64,000 bases of DNA from Halostella litorea. Lineage in GTDB: Archaea > Halobacteriota > Halobacteria > Halobacteriales > Natronoarchaeaceae. Below, piece after piece: positions 8,128 through 16,324 of the stretch; within the stretch, counting starts at the first letter, position 1, and each line of letters begins with the position of its first letter. The notes under the pieces were generated by a model, which saw nothing but the letters and a program-made list of their open reading frames with translations, searched no databases and was not told the origin of the DNA. The stretch covers positions 697,779-761,778 of the forward strand of contig NZ_ML214300.1 in assembly GCF_004785955.1 (NCBI RefSeq). The letters run 5' to 3'. The translations under genes and the position numbers were made by a program.

Positions 8128-8690
8128 TGCCCGGCCCGGTCGTCGCGTCCGGGGAGCGCGTCGCCCTCCGGACCGTCGAGCGCGACGACGCCGCGTTCCT
8201 CCAGACGGCCGCGACCCACCCCCGCGTCCGGTTCTCGCTCGGCATGGCCGCCCACTAGTCGGAGGCCGAGAGCCGAGAGCGGGTCGAGGAAGACACGGAG
8301 ACCGACGGGACGCTCGGCTTCCTCGTCTGTCTGGACGACCCGGACGCCCCGGCCGGTTGCCCCGACGAGGGCGAGACGACGCCCGTCGGCGCGGTCCACG
8401 TCCGCGGCCTCGACGGCGAACGGGCGTGGCTCGGCTACTGGCTCGCCCCCGACTACCACGGCGAGGGCTACGCCGGCGAGGCGGTCGAACTGGTCGTCGA
8501 CGAGGTGTTCGACTCGCACCCGGTCCACGGGGTCAGCGCCGGCGCGTACGACTACAACGAGGCCTCCCGCGGGCTGCTCGAATCGCTCGGGTTCCGGCAG
8601 GAGGCCCGCCTGCGGAACGCGTGGTACGTCGACGGCGAGTACCGCGACGGGATCCAGTACGGGCTGTTGCGCCGCGAGTGGGAGTCGTAG
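8127..8690 (+). pseudogene. GNAT N-acetyltransferase copy 4, broken by an in-frame TAG
   Basis: The reading frame starts at an ATG overlapping the stop of copy 3, matches the paralogues for 43 codons, hits TAG at 8256-8258, and then continues in the same frame for another 143 codons to the normal stop at 8690. The downstream part keeps the acetyl-CoA loop YHGEGYAGEA and the tail RREWES, with no other damage. Only one codon separates it from an intact gene. Without readthrough or reinitiation the product would be a 43-residue peptide. A sequencing or assembly error is the main alternative. Confidence 0.85.
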
Positions 8691-8717
8691 GGCGGCCCCG
8701 ACGCGCCGGCGACCGCG

Positions 8718-10727
8718 CTACCGCGCCGCCTCGATCCCCTCCAGCGCCTCGGGGTTCTCGATGCTGCTCATGTCGCCCAGGTCCTCGCCGGAGTACGTCG
8801 CCTCGATGGCCCGGCGGATGATCTTCCCGGACTGGGTCTTGGGGAACTCGTCGACGAACAGCACCTCGCGGGGGCGGAATGGCTTGCCCAGTTCCGCGCC
8901 GACCTGCGCGCGCAGTTCCTCGCGGAGGTCGTCCGTCTCCTCGACGCCGTCCGCGACGATGACGTAGGCGACGACGGCGGTGCCGGTGGTGTCGTCGGGC
9001 GCGCCGACGGCGGCCGCCTGGTTCACCGCGTCGTGGTCGATGAGCGCGCCCTCGACCTCGGCGGGGCCGACCTTCCGGCCGGCGACGTTCAGGGCGTCGT
9101 CTGCCCGGCCGTGGAGGAACCAGAAGCCGTCCGCGTCCTGCTGGGCCCAGTCGCCGTGGTCCCAGAGGTCGTCCCACGTCGACCAGTACTCCTCTATGTA
9201 GCGCTCGTCGCCCTCCCACAGCGACTTCGTCATGCTGGGACAGGAGTCGCGCGCGACGAGGAAGCCCCGCTCGTCGTCGTCGGCGACGGACTCGCCCGCG
9301 CGGTTCACGATGTCGATGTCCATGCCGAGGCCGGGGCCGCCGAGCGTGCAGGGCTTGAGCGGCTGGGTCGGCATCGGCATGAGGAAACAGCCACAGATCT
9401 CCGTGCCGCCGGAGATGTTGATTATCGGCGCGTCGCCGCCGCCGACCGTCTCGTGGAACCACTTCCAGGACTCGGGGTCCCACGGCTCGCCGGTCGACCC
9501 GAGTATCCGGAGGCTGGAGAGGTCGTGGCCCTCGACCCACTCGTCGCCGCGCTTGCGGAGCGCGCGGATCGCCGTCGGGGAGATGCCGAACACGGAGAGG
9601 TCGTGGCGGTCGATCATCCCCCAGAAGCGGTCCGGTTCGGGGTGGTCCGGCGCGCCCTCGTACATGAACACGGTGCCGCCGAAGTGGTGGTTGCCGATCA
9701 GCGTCCACGGCCCCATCATCCAGCCGATGTCGCTGACCCAGAAGAAGCGGTCGTGGTCCTTCTGGTCGAAGCCGAAGTGTATCTCCTTGGCACACTGCGT
9801 GAGCACGCCCGCGTGGGTGTGGACGATCCCCTTCGGCCGGCCGGTCGTCCCCGAGGAGTACAGCAGCATCGACTCCTGGTCGGAGGGGAGTTCCTTCGTG
9901 TCGTACTCGTCGGACTCGGTCGCCACGGCGTCGCTCCACCACTCGTCGCGGCCGTCGTCCCACGGGATCGACGCGTCGGCGTCGGGGTCGCTGGCGCCGA
10001 GGCGGTCGTACACGACGGTGTGCTCGACGTGGCCCGCCTCCGCGATGGCCTCGTCGGCGGTCCCCTTCAGGTACACCTCATCGCCGCGGCGGTAGAAGCC
10101 GTCCCCGGTGAAAAGCACCGACGGCTCGCTGTCGGCGATCCGGGTCGCGGTCGCGTCGACGCCGAAGCCCGAGAAGATCGGGACGGCGACCGCGCCGACC
10201 TTGAAACAGCCATAGAGGATGCTCACGACCTCGGGGACCATCGGCATGTACAGCGCGACGGTGTCGCCGACGCCGACGCCGCGGGCTTCGAGGGCGTTCG
10301 CCACCTGGTTCGACTGACGGTGGAGTTCGTGGTAGGTGACCTCCCGCACGTCGCCGGGTTCGCCCTCCCAGATGCAGGCGACCTTGTTGCGCGTCCCGCT
10401 GTCGGTGGCGGCGTGGCGGTCCAGCGTGTTGTGGGCGACGTTGATGGTGCCGCCGGGGTACCAGTCGGTGAACTGCGGCCCCTCGGAGTCGTCCCGCACC
10501 TGGTCGTACGCCTCGAAGAACTCCACGTCGAGGTAGTCGACGACCTCGTCCCAGAACCAGTCGACGCCCGACGCCTCGACGCCCGCTATCTCGGTGGTCG
10601 TCCGCCGGATCAACTCGTCGTAGTCGTCGATGTCGTGTTCGCGCATGAACGCCGTCACGTTCGCTGCCTCGACGAACTCCTCGCTCGGCGTGTGGACGAC
10701 CTCGTCCACGTCGGCAAGTGATTCCAT
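8718..10727 (-). CDS. AMP-forming acyl-CoA ligase, acetyl-CoA synthetase-like
   Basis: A 669-residue ANL-superfamily ligase that should activate a carboxylic acid with ATP and join it to CoA. Visible motifs: LLYSSGTTGRPKG (ATP loop), TGEPWDP, ISGGTEICG, the hinge region GRADDALNVAGRKVGPAEVE and the catalytic Lys in QSGKIIRR. Length and N-terminal cap match acetyl-CoA synthetases. However the WWQTETG motif, whose Trp limits the pocket to acetate in bacterial Acs, is replaced by ISGGTE, so a larger acyl acid is likely. It is monocistronic and divergent from the GNAT gene at 10822; start at the ATG giving the usual length. Confidence 0.88.
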   Translation of the reverse strand: MESLADVDEVVHTPSEEFVEAANVTAFMREHDIDDYDELIRRTTTEIAGVEASGVDWFWDEVVDYLDVEFFEAYDQVRDDSEGPQFTDWYPGGTINVAHNTLDRHAATDSGTRNKVACIWEGEPGDVREVTYHELHRQSNQVANALEARGVGVGDTVALYMPMVPEVVSILYGCFKVGAVAVPIFSGFGVDATATRIADSEPSVLFTGDGFYRRGDEVYLKGTADEAIAEAGHVEHTVVYDRLGASDPDADASIPWDDGRDEWWSDAVATESDEYDTKELPSDQESMLLYSSGTTGRPKGIVHTHAGVLTQCAKEIHFGFDQKDHDRFFWVSDIGWMMGPWTLIGNHHFGGTVFMYEGAPDHPEPDRFWGMIDRHDLSVFGISPTAIRALRKRGDEWVEGHDLSSLRILGSTGEPWDPESWKWFHETVGGGDAPIINISGGTEICGCFLMPMPTQPLKPCTLGGPGLGMDIDIVNRAGESVADDDERGFLVARDSCPSMTKSLWEGDERYIEEYWSTWDDLWDHGDWAQQDADGFWFLHGRADDALNVAGRKVGPAEVEGALIDHDAVNQAAAVGAPDDTTGTAVVAYVIVADGVEETDDLREELRAQVGAELGKPFRPREVLFVDEFPKTQSGKIIRRAIEATYSGEDLGDMSSIENPEALEGIEAAR

Positions 10728-10821
10728 GGTCCCGTTGGCAAGTCTTGCAGGATCGACCAAGAACTTTCCGAGGTTCCGAGCACTGCACACGCTTTTCACC
10801 GCGGGGTGCCAACGAGTGCCC

Positions 10822-11400
10822 ATGTACGTCCGGGACGCGAAAAACAGGGAGGAAGTCTGGCTGCTCGACCACCTCGAAGCGATGGGGCTGGACGAGACGG
10901 CGTTTCGGTCCCGCGACTACGTGATCGCCCTGGACGAGGGGAGCGGTACGAAGGCCGGCTTCGGCCGGATCCGGATCCACAAGACCGAGGGCGACGACGT
11001 CTGCGAACTCACCAGCATCGGCGTCCTCGACGGCTGGCGGGGCCAGGGGGTCGGCGCCCACGTCGTCGAGCGCCTCGTCGAACACGCCCGCGACGAGGGC
11101 TTTTCGTTCGTGTACGCGCTGGTCGACGAGCCGTCCTACCTCGCGCAGTTCGGCTTCGAGCGCATCGGCGAGGACGAACTCCCGAACGGGCTCCGCGACC
11201 GCCTGGAGAAAAAGCGCGAGGCGACCGCGCCCGATGCGGTCCCCATGGTGCTTTCCGTCTCCGAGTTCGTGATGCCCGACCGCCTCCGGCAGCGGTTCAA
11301 GGACGCGGCCCTCGACGGGAGCGAGGAACCCGAGGAGTCGCCGGAGGACTTCGGCATCGATCCCGAGAGCGCCTCATACAAGTACGACACCGGCGGCTGA
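10822..11400 (+). CDS. GNAT family N-acetyltransferase
   Basis: A 192-residue protein with a central GNAT fold: CELTSIGVLDGWRGQGVGAHVVERL gives beta4 and the acetyl-CoA pyrophosphate loop (RGQGVG), and YLAQFGFERI is the usual beta5-alpha4 segment. It is unlike the four-copy array and closer to GCN5-type enzymes fused to an acidic tail (EEPEESPEDFG). Substrate unknown. It diverges from the acyl-CoA ligase, and the 94-base gap between them holds both promoters. That raises the possibility of control of the ligase by lysine acetylation, as for bacterial Acs, but this is speculation from position only. Confidence 0.82.
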   Translation: MYVRDAKNREEVWLLDHLEAMGLDETAFRSRDYVIALDEGSGTKAGFGRIRIHKTEGDDVCELTSIGVLDGWRGQGVGAHVVERLVEHARDEGFSFVYALVDEPSYLAQFGFERIGEDELPNGLRDRLEKKREATAPDAVPMVLSVSEFVMPDRLRQRFKDAALDGSEEPEESPEDFGIDPESASYKYDTGG

Positions 11401-11414
11401 GCGGGACCGGCCGG

Positions 11415-11720
11415 TCAGTCCCAGGCGCTCTCGTGTTCGTGTTCGCGAGCGTCGGCCTCGGCGTCCCGCTCGTGGACGAACCCGCCCTTGAACGCGACCC
11501 AGCCGATGACGCTGATAAAGAGGATCGGCGGGAGGATGGCAAAGCCCCACAGCGGGTTGACCCCCCAGGTGAGGATGAGCAGCAGGTTCCCCACCCCCAG
11601 CGCGACGAACGGCGCGATGTACAGCGCCGCGCGCTTGCGGTTCGTCGCGCCGTCGTCGTCGGGTATCGGCGCTCCGTCGGCCGGAGCGGCGGCCTCGTCG
11701 TCGGGAGCGGGCGTCGACAT
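11415..11720 (-). CDS. Two-helix membrane protein with acidic ends
   Basis: A 101-residue protein with a disordered Asp/Ala/Pro-rich N-terminus, two hydrophobic helices at about residues 33-51 and 57-76, and a charged tail (HERDAEADAREHEHESAWD). I do not recognise a family or catalytic motif. It is convergent with the GNAT gene, whose stop lies 14 bases away, and divergent from 11793. Probably a small inner-membrane protein of unknown role. Confidence 0.6.
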   Translation of the reverse strand: MSTPAPDDEAAAPADGAPIPDDDGATNRKRAALYIAPFVALGVGNLLLILTWGVNPLWGFAILPPILFISVIGWVAFKGGFVHERDAEADAREHEHESAWD

Positions 11721-11792
11721 ACGTGACGGTGGGACCGCCACGGGCAAAAACTGACCGGTGAAGGTTTCACGCCGTCCCGCGTAGCCCGACAC

Positions 11793-12068
11793 ATGGCCGA
11801 CACGGAGCGGGTCTGGCTGGTCGAGCGCACGTACTCCGACGACGAGCAGAACATCATCATCCTCGTGTACGCCACGTCGGACGGCGAGCGTTATCTCCGG
11901 AAGGAGCGGGCGCTGACCAGTTTCGAGTCCGCGGGGCCGGAGACGACGGCGGCGCTCGACGTCGACCCGGAGCGCCTCGGCAACGTCGGCGACGCGGAGA
12001 CGACGGAGCGCTACGCCGCCGAAGCCGGGCGGATGGCCGCCGTCCACGACCCCGGCGACGCCGTGTGA
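11793..12068 (+). CDS. Conserved small haloarchaeal protein
   Basis: A 91-residue protein starting MADTERVWLVERTYSDDEQN with a predicted beta-rich first half (IIILVYATSDGERYLRKERALTSF) and an acidic helical second half. I recall near-identical small proteins from other haloarchaea but no function. No signal peptide or metal site. It is followed at 40 bases by the gene at 12109 on the same strand. Confidence 0.65.
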   Translation: MADTERVWLVERTYSDDEQNIIILVYATSDGERYLRKERALTSFESAGPETTAALDVDPERLGNVGDAETTERYAAEAGRMAAVHDPGDAV

Positions 12069-12108
12069 GGCCTGCCGGGTTTAACTCGCCGCGTCGCGTC
12101 CGCTCACC

Positions 12109-12549
12109 ATGGTATCCGATCGCGAGGCCGTGGCGAACGCCGTCGACGACCTGGTCGACGAAGCGGGGGGCTGGCGGCACGTCCAGGTCGGCGAGCACCG
12201 CTTCGGCGGCACGGAGTTCCGGGTCGGGCCACGCGAGATAGGCCACGTCCACGCCTGGGGGATGGTCGACATCGCGTACCTCCGGAAGCTCCGCGACGTC
12301 CTGGTCGACGCGGGCCACACCGGCCCCCACCACCTGCTGCCGGAGTCGGGCTGGACGACGTACTACGTCGAGTCCCCGGACGACTACGACCACGCGCGGT
12401 GGCTCCTCCGGCTGTCGTACCTCTACCACGTCAACGCGTTGAAGCGGACGCCCGCGGGTGCCGAGGAGTTCGCCGACGTGGACGTCGCAGCCGACCTCGA
12501 CGAACTGGACCCGGACGGGGCGGTCCGGGACGCGTTCGAACGCCGCTGA
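12109..12549 (+). CDS. Luciferase-domain (DUF5519-like) protein
   Basis: A 146-residue protein with the pattern of the small luciferase-domain/DUF5519 family: HVQVGEHRFGGTEFRVGPREIGHVHAWGMVDI, then HHLLPESGWTTYYVES and a helical YDHARWLLRLSYLYHVNALK. Despite the name, family members are not light producers in general and their role is unknown; several conserved His residues could bind metal. No membrane segment. Start at the ATG at 12109, 40 bases after the preceding gene, so co-transcription is possible. Confidence 0.72.
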   Translation: MVSDREAVANAVDDLVDEAGGWRHVQVGEHRFGGTEFRVGPREIGHVHAWGMVDIAYLRKLRDVLVDAGHTGPHHLLPESGWTTYYVESPDDYDHARWLLRLSYLYHVNALKRTPAGAEEFADVDVAADLDELDPDGAVRDAFERR

Positions 12550-12613
12550 TTCGGGCGGCTACGGGCCGCGTGGCGCGAACGCGGGAGCGCCGCCCGCCGC
12601 CGTTCCGTCAACG

Positions 12614-12619
12614 ATTAAG
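12614..12619 (+). promoter_or_regulatory. TATA-like box of the methylmalonyl-CoA mutase gene
   Basis: ATTAAG centred about 28 bases before the ATG at 12645, fitting a leaderless mRNA. A second AT-rich run (TTTTAAATAATG) abuts the ATG itself. Confidence 0.5.
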
Positions 12620-12644
12620 TCCCCGGCAACCCTCGTTTTAAATA

Positions 12645-14330
<1,686 letters not shown>

Positions 14331-14446
14331 GGTTTTTGTACGGAGCCGCGGCCAGCGCCCGGCGTGCCCTGACCGCGGGCGCGCGGCGGCCGAGGCGGGT
14401 GTGCGACGCACCGCCGCGCGGGAGCCCGAGCGTCGCCCGTTCGCAC
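14331..14446 (+). other. Intergenic sequence resembling 47688-47802 (possible structured RNA)
   Basis: This stretch begins right after the mutase stop with GGTTTTT and aligns nearly without gaps to the sequence starting right after the stop of the geranylgeranyl reductase gene at 47687. Shared pieces include GGTTTTT, CCGCGGCCA, CGTGC-CTGACC, GTGCGAC, CCGCCGC, and a TCGCA end. Neither copy encodes a convincing peptide. It could be a repeat family, a 3' end element or a small RNA. Confidence 0.35.
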
Positions 14447-14478
14447 CTTCTTAGTGGGTTCCCGACGTTGCCCCGCCC

Positions 14479-14862
14479 ATGCAGTTCGACCACGCCGGGA
14501 TCGCCACCGACGACGCCGACGCGCTCGCCGACCTGTACGCCGACCTGTTCGACGCGCCGGTCGCACACGAGGAGCACCTCGACGACCTGCGGGTCGTCTT
14601 CTTGGACCTCGGTGACGGCTACTTCGAACTCCTCGAACCGACCGACGAGGGGACCGTCGCGCGCTACCTCGACCGAAACGGGCCGGGCATCCACCACCTC
14701 GCGCTGGCGACCGACGACGTCGCGGCCGCGCTGGACGCCGCGCGCGACCACGGCGTCGAACTGATCGACGAGGAGCCCCGTCCGGGCGCGTGGGGCCACG
14801 ATGTCGCGTTCCTGCACCCGAAGTCGACGGGCGGGGTGCTGGTCGAGTACGTGGAGCACTGA
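14479..14862 (+). CDS. mce: Methylmalonyl-CoA epimerase
   Basis: A 127-residue VOC-fold enzyme that converts (S)- to (R)-methylmalonyl-CoA, the form used by the mutase just upstream. It starts MQFDHAGIATDDADALADLY (first metal His at residue 5) and carries the family phrases DDLRVVFLDLGDGYFELLEP, GIHHLALATDDV and EEPRPGAWGHDVAFLHPKS; the terminal VLVEYVEH supplies the last Glu ligand. Length is normal. Gene order mutase-epimerase supports the assignment. Confidence 0.92.
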   Translation: MQFDHAGIATDDADALADLYADLFDAPVAHEEHLDDLRVVFLDLGDGYFELLEPTDEGTVARYLDRNGPGIHHLALATDDVAAALDAARDHGVELIDEEPRPGAWGHDVAFLHPKSTGGVLVEYVEH

Positions 14863-14905
14863 GCAATCGGCACCGTCACCGTACCCCCGCGAGGAGGCGT
14901 CCACC

Positions 14906-15460
14906 TTACCGCGTCGCCGGACCCGCGGCGTTCGCCCACGAGTCGACCCGGAACTGGACGCTCGCGTGGACCGCGTCGGGCGGCGATTCCCACCACGCCA
15001 CGTCGGTGACCGCGTCCCCGCAGGCCCGCGGTGACCCTGACTCGTGGCGGGCGTCGAACAGCGTCCAGAGGCTGTGTATCGCGCGGTCGTCGCCGTCAAC
15101 GGGCACGACCCGCCGTCGACGCACCCGGTGGAGGCCGCTGACCGCACAGCGGACGTCGACCGCCTCCCTGACGGCCCGAACGGCCGCCGCCTCCAGGGAT
15201 TCGTCCCCGTCGGTCGTGGTGCCGGGGACGCCCCACAGCTCGCCGCTTTCGCGGGTCCGGACGAGCAGCAACCGGTCGCCGTCGAGGACGCAGGCGCTCG
15301 CGCTCCCGGCCTGGCTCCGGCGGGCCTGCTCCCGGGCGGCGTCGAACTCCTCGCGGGGGAGTTCGACGGTGTCGCCGGACACGCTGAACTCCCCGTACTC
15401 CTCCCGAAGCCTGGAGACGCGCTCGTTGACTGCCCGCCGCGTCTCCTCGGTCAAGGACAT
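14906..15460 (-). CDS. Nudix-fold protein with a degenerate Nudix box
   Basis: A 184-residue protein with a helical N-terminus (about 1-50) and a Nudix domain from about residue 52 (SACVLDGDRLLLVRTRESGELWGVPG). The Nudix box region reads TDGDESLEAAAVRAVREAVDV. Against the consensus G-x5-E-x7-REUxEExGU, the Arg-Glu pair is Arg-Ala, one of the two metal-binding Glu is Ala and the Gly is Asp. Hydrolysis of a nucleoside diphosphate is therefore doubtful; a binding or regulatory role is possible. It converges with mce. Confidence 0.75.
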   Translation of the reverse strand: MSLTEETRRAVNERVSRLREEYGEFSVSGDTVELPREEFDAAREQARRSQAGSASACVLDGDRLLLVRTRESGELWGVPGTTTDGDESLEAAAVRAVREAVDVRCAVSGLHRVRRRRVVPVDGDDRAIHSLWTLFDARHESGSPRACGDAVTDVAWWESPPDAVHASVQFRVDSWANAAGPATR

Positions 15461-15544
15461 GTAGGATTTCCAATGGCCGACCGGTACTTAGTACCCGGCG
15501 ACGTTTCACGGCGATGCAGTCGGGCGGTTTCGCGTCGGTGTCGG

Positions 15545-16168
15545 TCAGCCGAAGTTCTCGACCTTGACGTCGTCCGGGTCGCCGCCGGCGGCCTCGACGG
15601 CCGCGAGCGCGTCGTCGACGAACTCGCTGAACCCGAACACGTACACCTGCCCGCGGCCGAGCGCTTCGGCGACGCCCGCGTCGAGGCTGTCGGACGTCAG
15701 GACGACGGTCGCGCCGCCCGCGGACAGCGCCGCGAGGCGCTCCTCGTGTGCGGGCGCATCGTCACGGTACACTACGGCGGCGTCGTACCCGTCGGCCAGC
15801 GCGCGCTCGGCCATCCCGACCGCGGGGCCGACGCCGGGCCCGCCGGCGAGCAGCACCACGTCGGTGTCGTCATACACCACGGTGCCGAACGGCCCCTCGA
15901 CGGTCACCTCGTCGCCGGGCGACAGGTCCGCCAGCCAGGGGCTGAGGTCGCCGTCGGGGTCGACGCCGACGGTTATCTCGAAGGTGTCGTTCACGTCGGG
16001 CGAGGAGAGCGTGTAGTGGCGGGAGACCTCCTCGCCGTCGACCGTGGCGCGCAGGAGCACGAACTGTCCGGGCGCGGCGTCGAACCCGGCCGGCGTCTCG
16101 AACTGCAAGGCGATCGTGTCGGCACCGACGGAGCGAACGTCGCGGACCGACACCTGAGTTGCGTCCAT
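15545..16168 (-). CDS. FAD/NAD(P)-binding ferredoxin-reductase-type oxidoreductase
   Basis: A 207-residue protein of the ferredoxin-NADP reductase superfamily. The FAD domain shows SRHYTLSSP (R-x-Y-[ST] flavin motif) near residue 50 and GPFGTVV; the nucleotide domain starts VVLLAGGPGVGPAVGMAERAL near residue 105. It ends DDVKVENFG, close to the Glu-aromatic end seen in family members. It likely passes electrons between NAD(P)H and a ferredoxin or other one-electron carrier; the partner is unknown. It is small because no lid or 2Fe-2S domain is attached. Divergent from korA. Confidence 0.82.
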   Translation of the reverse strand: MDATQVSVRDVRSVGADTIALQFETPAGFDAAPGQFVLLRATVDGEEVSRHYTLSSPDVNDTFEITVGVDPDGDLSPWLADLSPGDEVTVEGPFGTVVYDDTDVVLLAGGPGVGPAVGMAERALADGYDAAVVYRDDAPAHEERLAALSAGGATVVLTSDSLDAGVAEALGRGQVYVFGFSEFVDDALAAVEAAGGDPDDVKVENFG

Positions 16169-16232
16169 ACGCCCCGGTAGCGGGGGGCCGGACAAAGGCC
16201 TTCCTTTCGGAGGCGACGGCGTACGCACCGTT

Positions 16233-16251
16233 CTCTCGGCTTCGCCGAGAG
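16233..16251. repeat. Perfect hairpin between the reductase and korA
   Basis: CTCTCGGC-TTC-GCCGAGAG: an 8-base perfect stem with a 3-base loop. It lies between divergent genes, upstream of both, so it is not a simple terminator. Confidence 0.6.
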
Positions 16252-16291
16252 TCCTTCACGGTCGACCTGTACGGTAGGGGTTTCAGAAGGC

Positions 16292-16299
16292 TTTTGATT
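16292..16299 (+). promoter_or_regulatory. TATA-like box of korAB
   Basis: TTTTGATT about 29 bases before the ATG of korA at 16325, giving a near-leaderless transcript. Confidence 0.45.
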
Positions 16300-16324
16300 T
16301 GGTGGGGGCTACTCCCACGTCAAT

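Noticed and set aside
16233..16251. Hairpin at 16233-16251 as a transcription terminator
   Set aside because: It is located between divergent genes, upstream of both, and no T-run follows; reported only as a hairpin.
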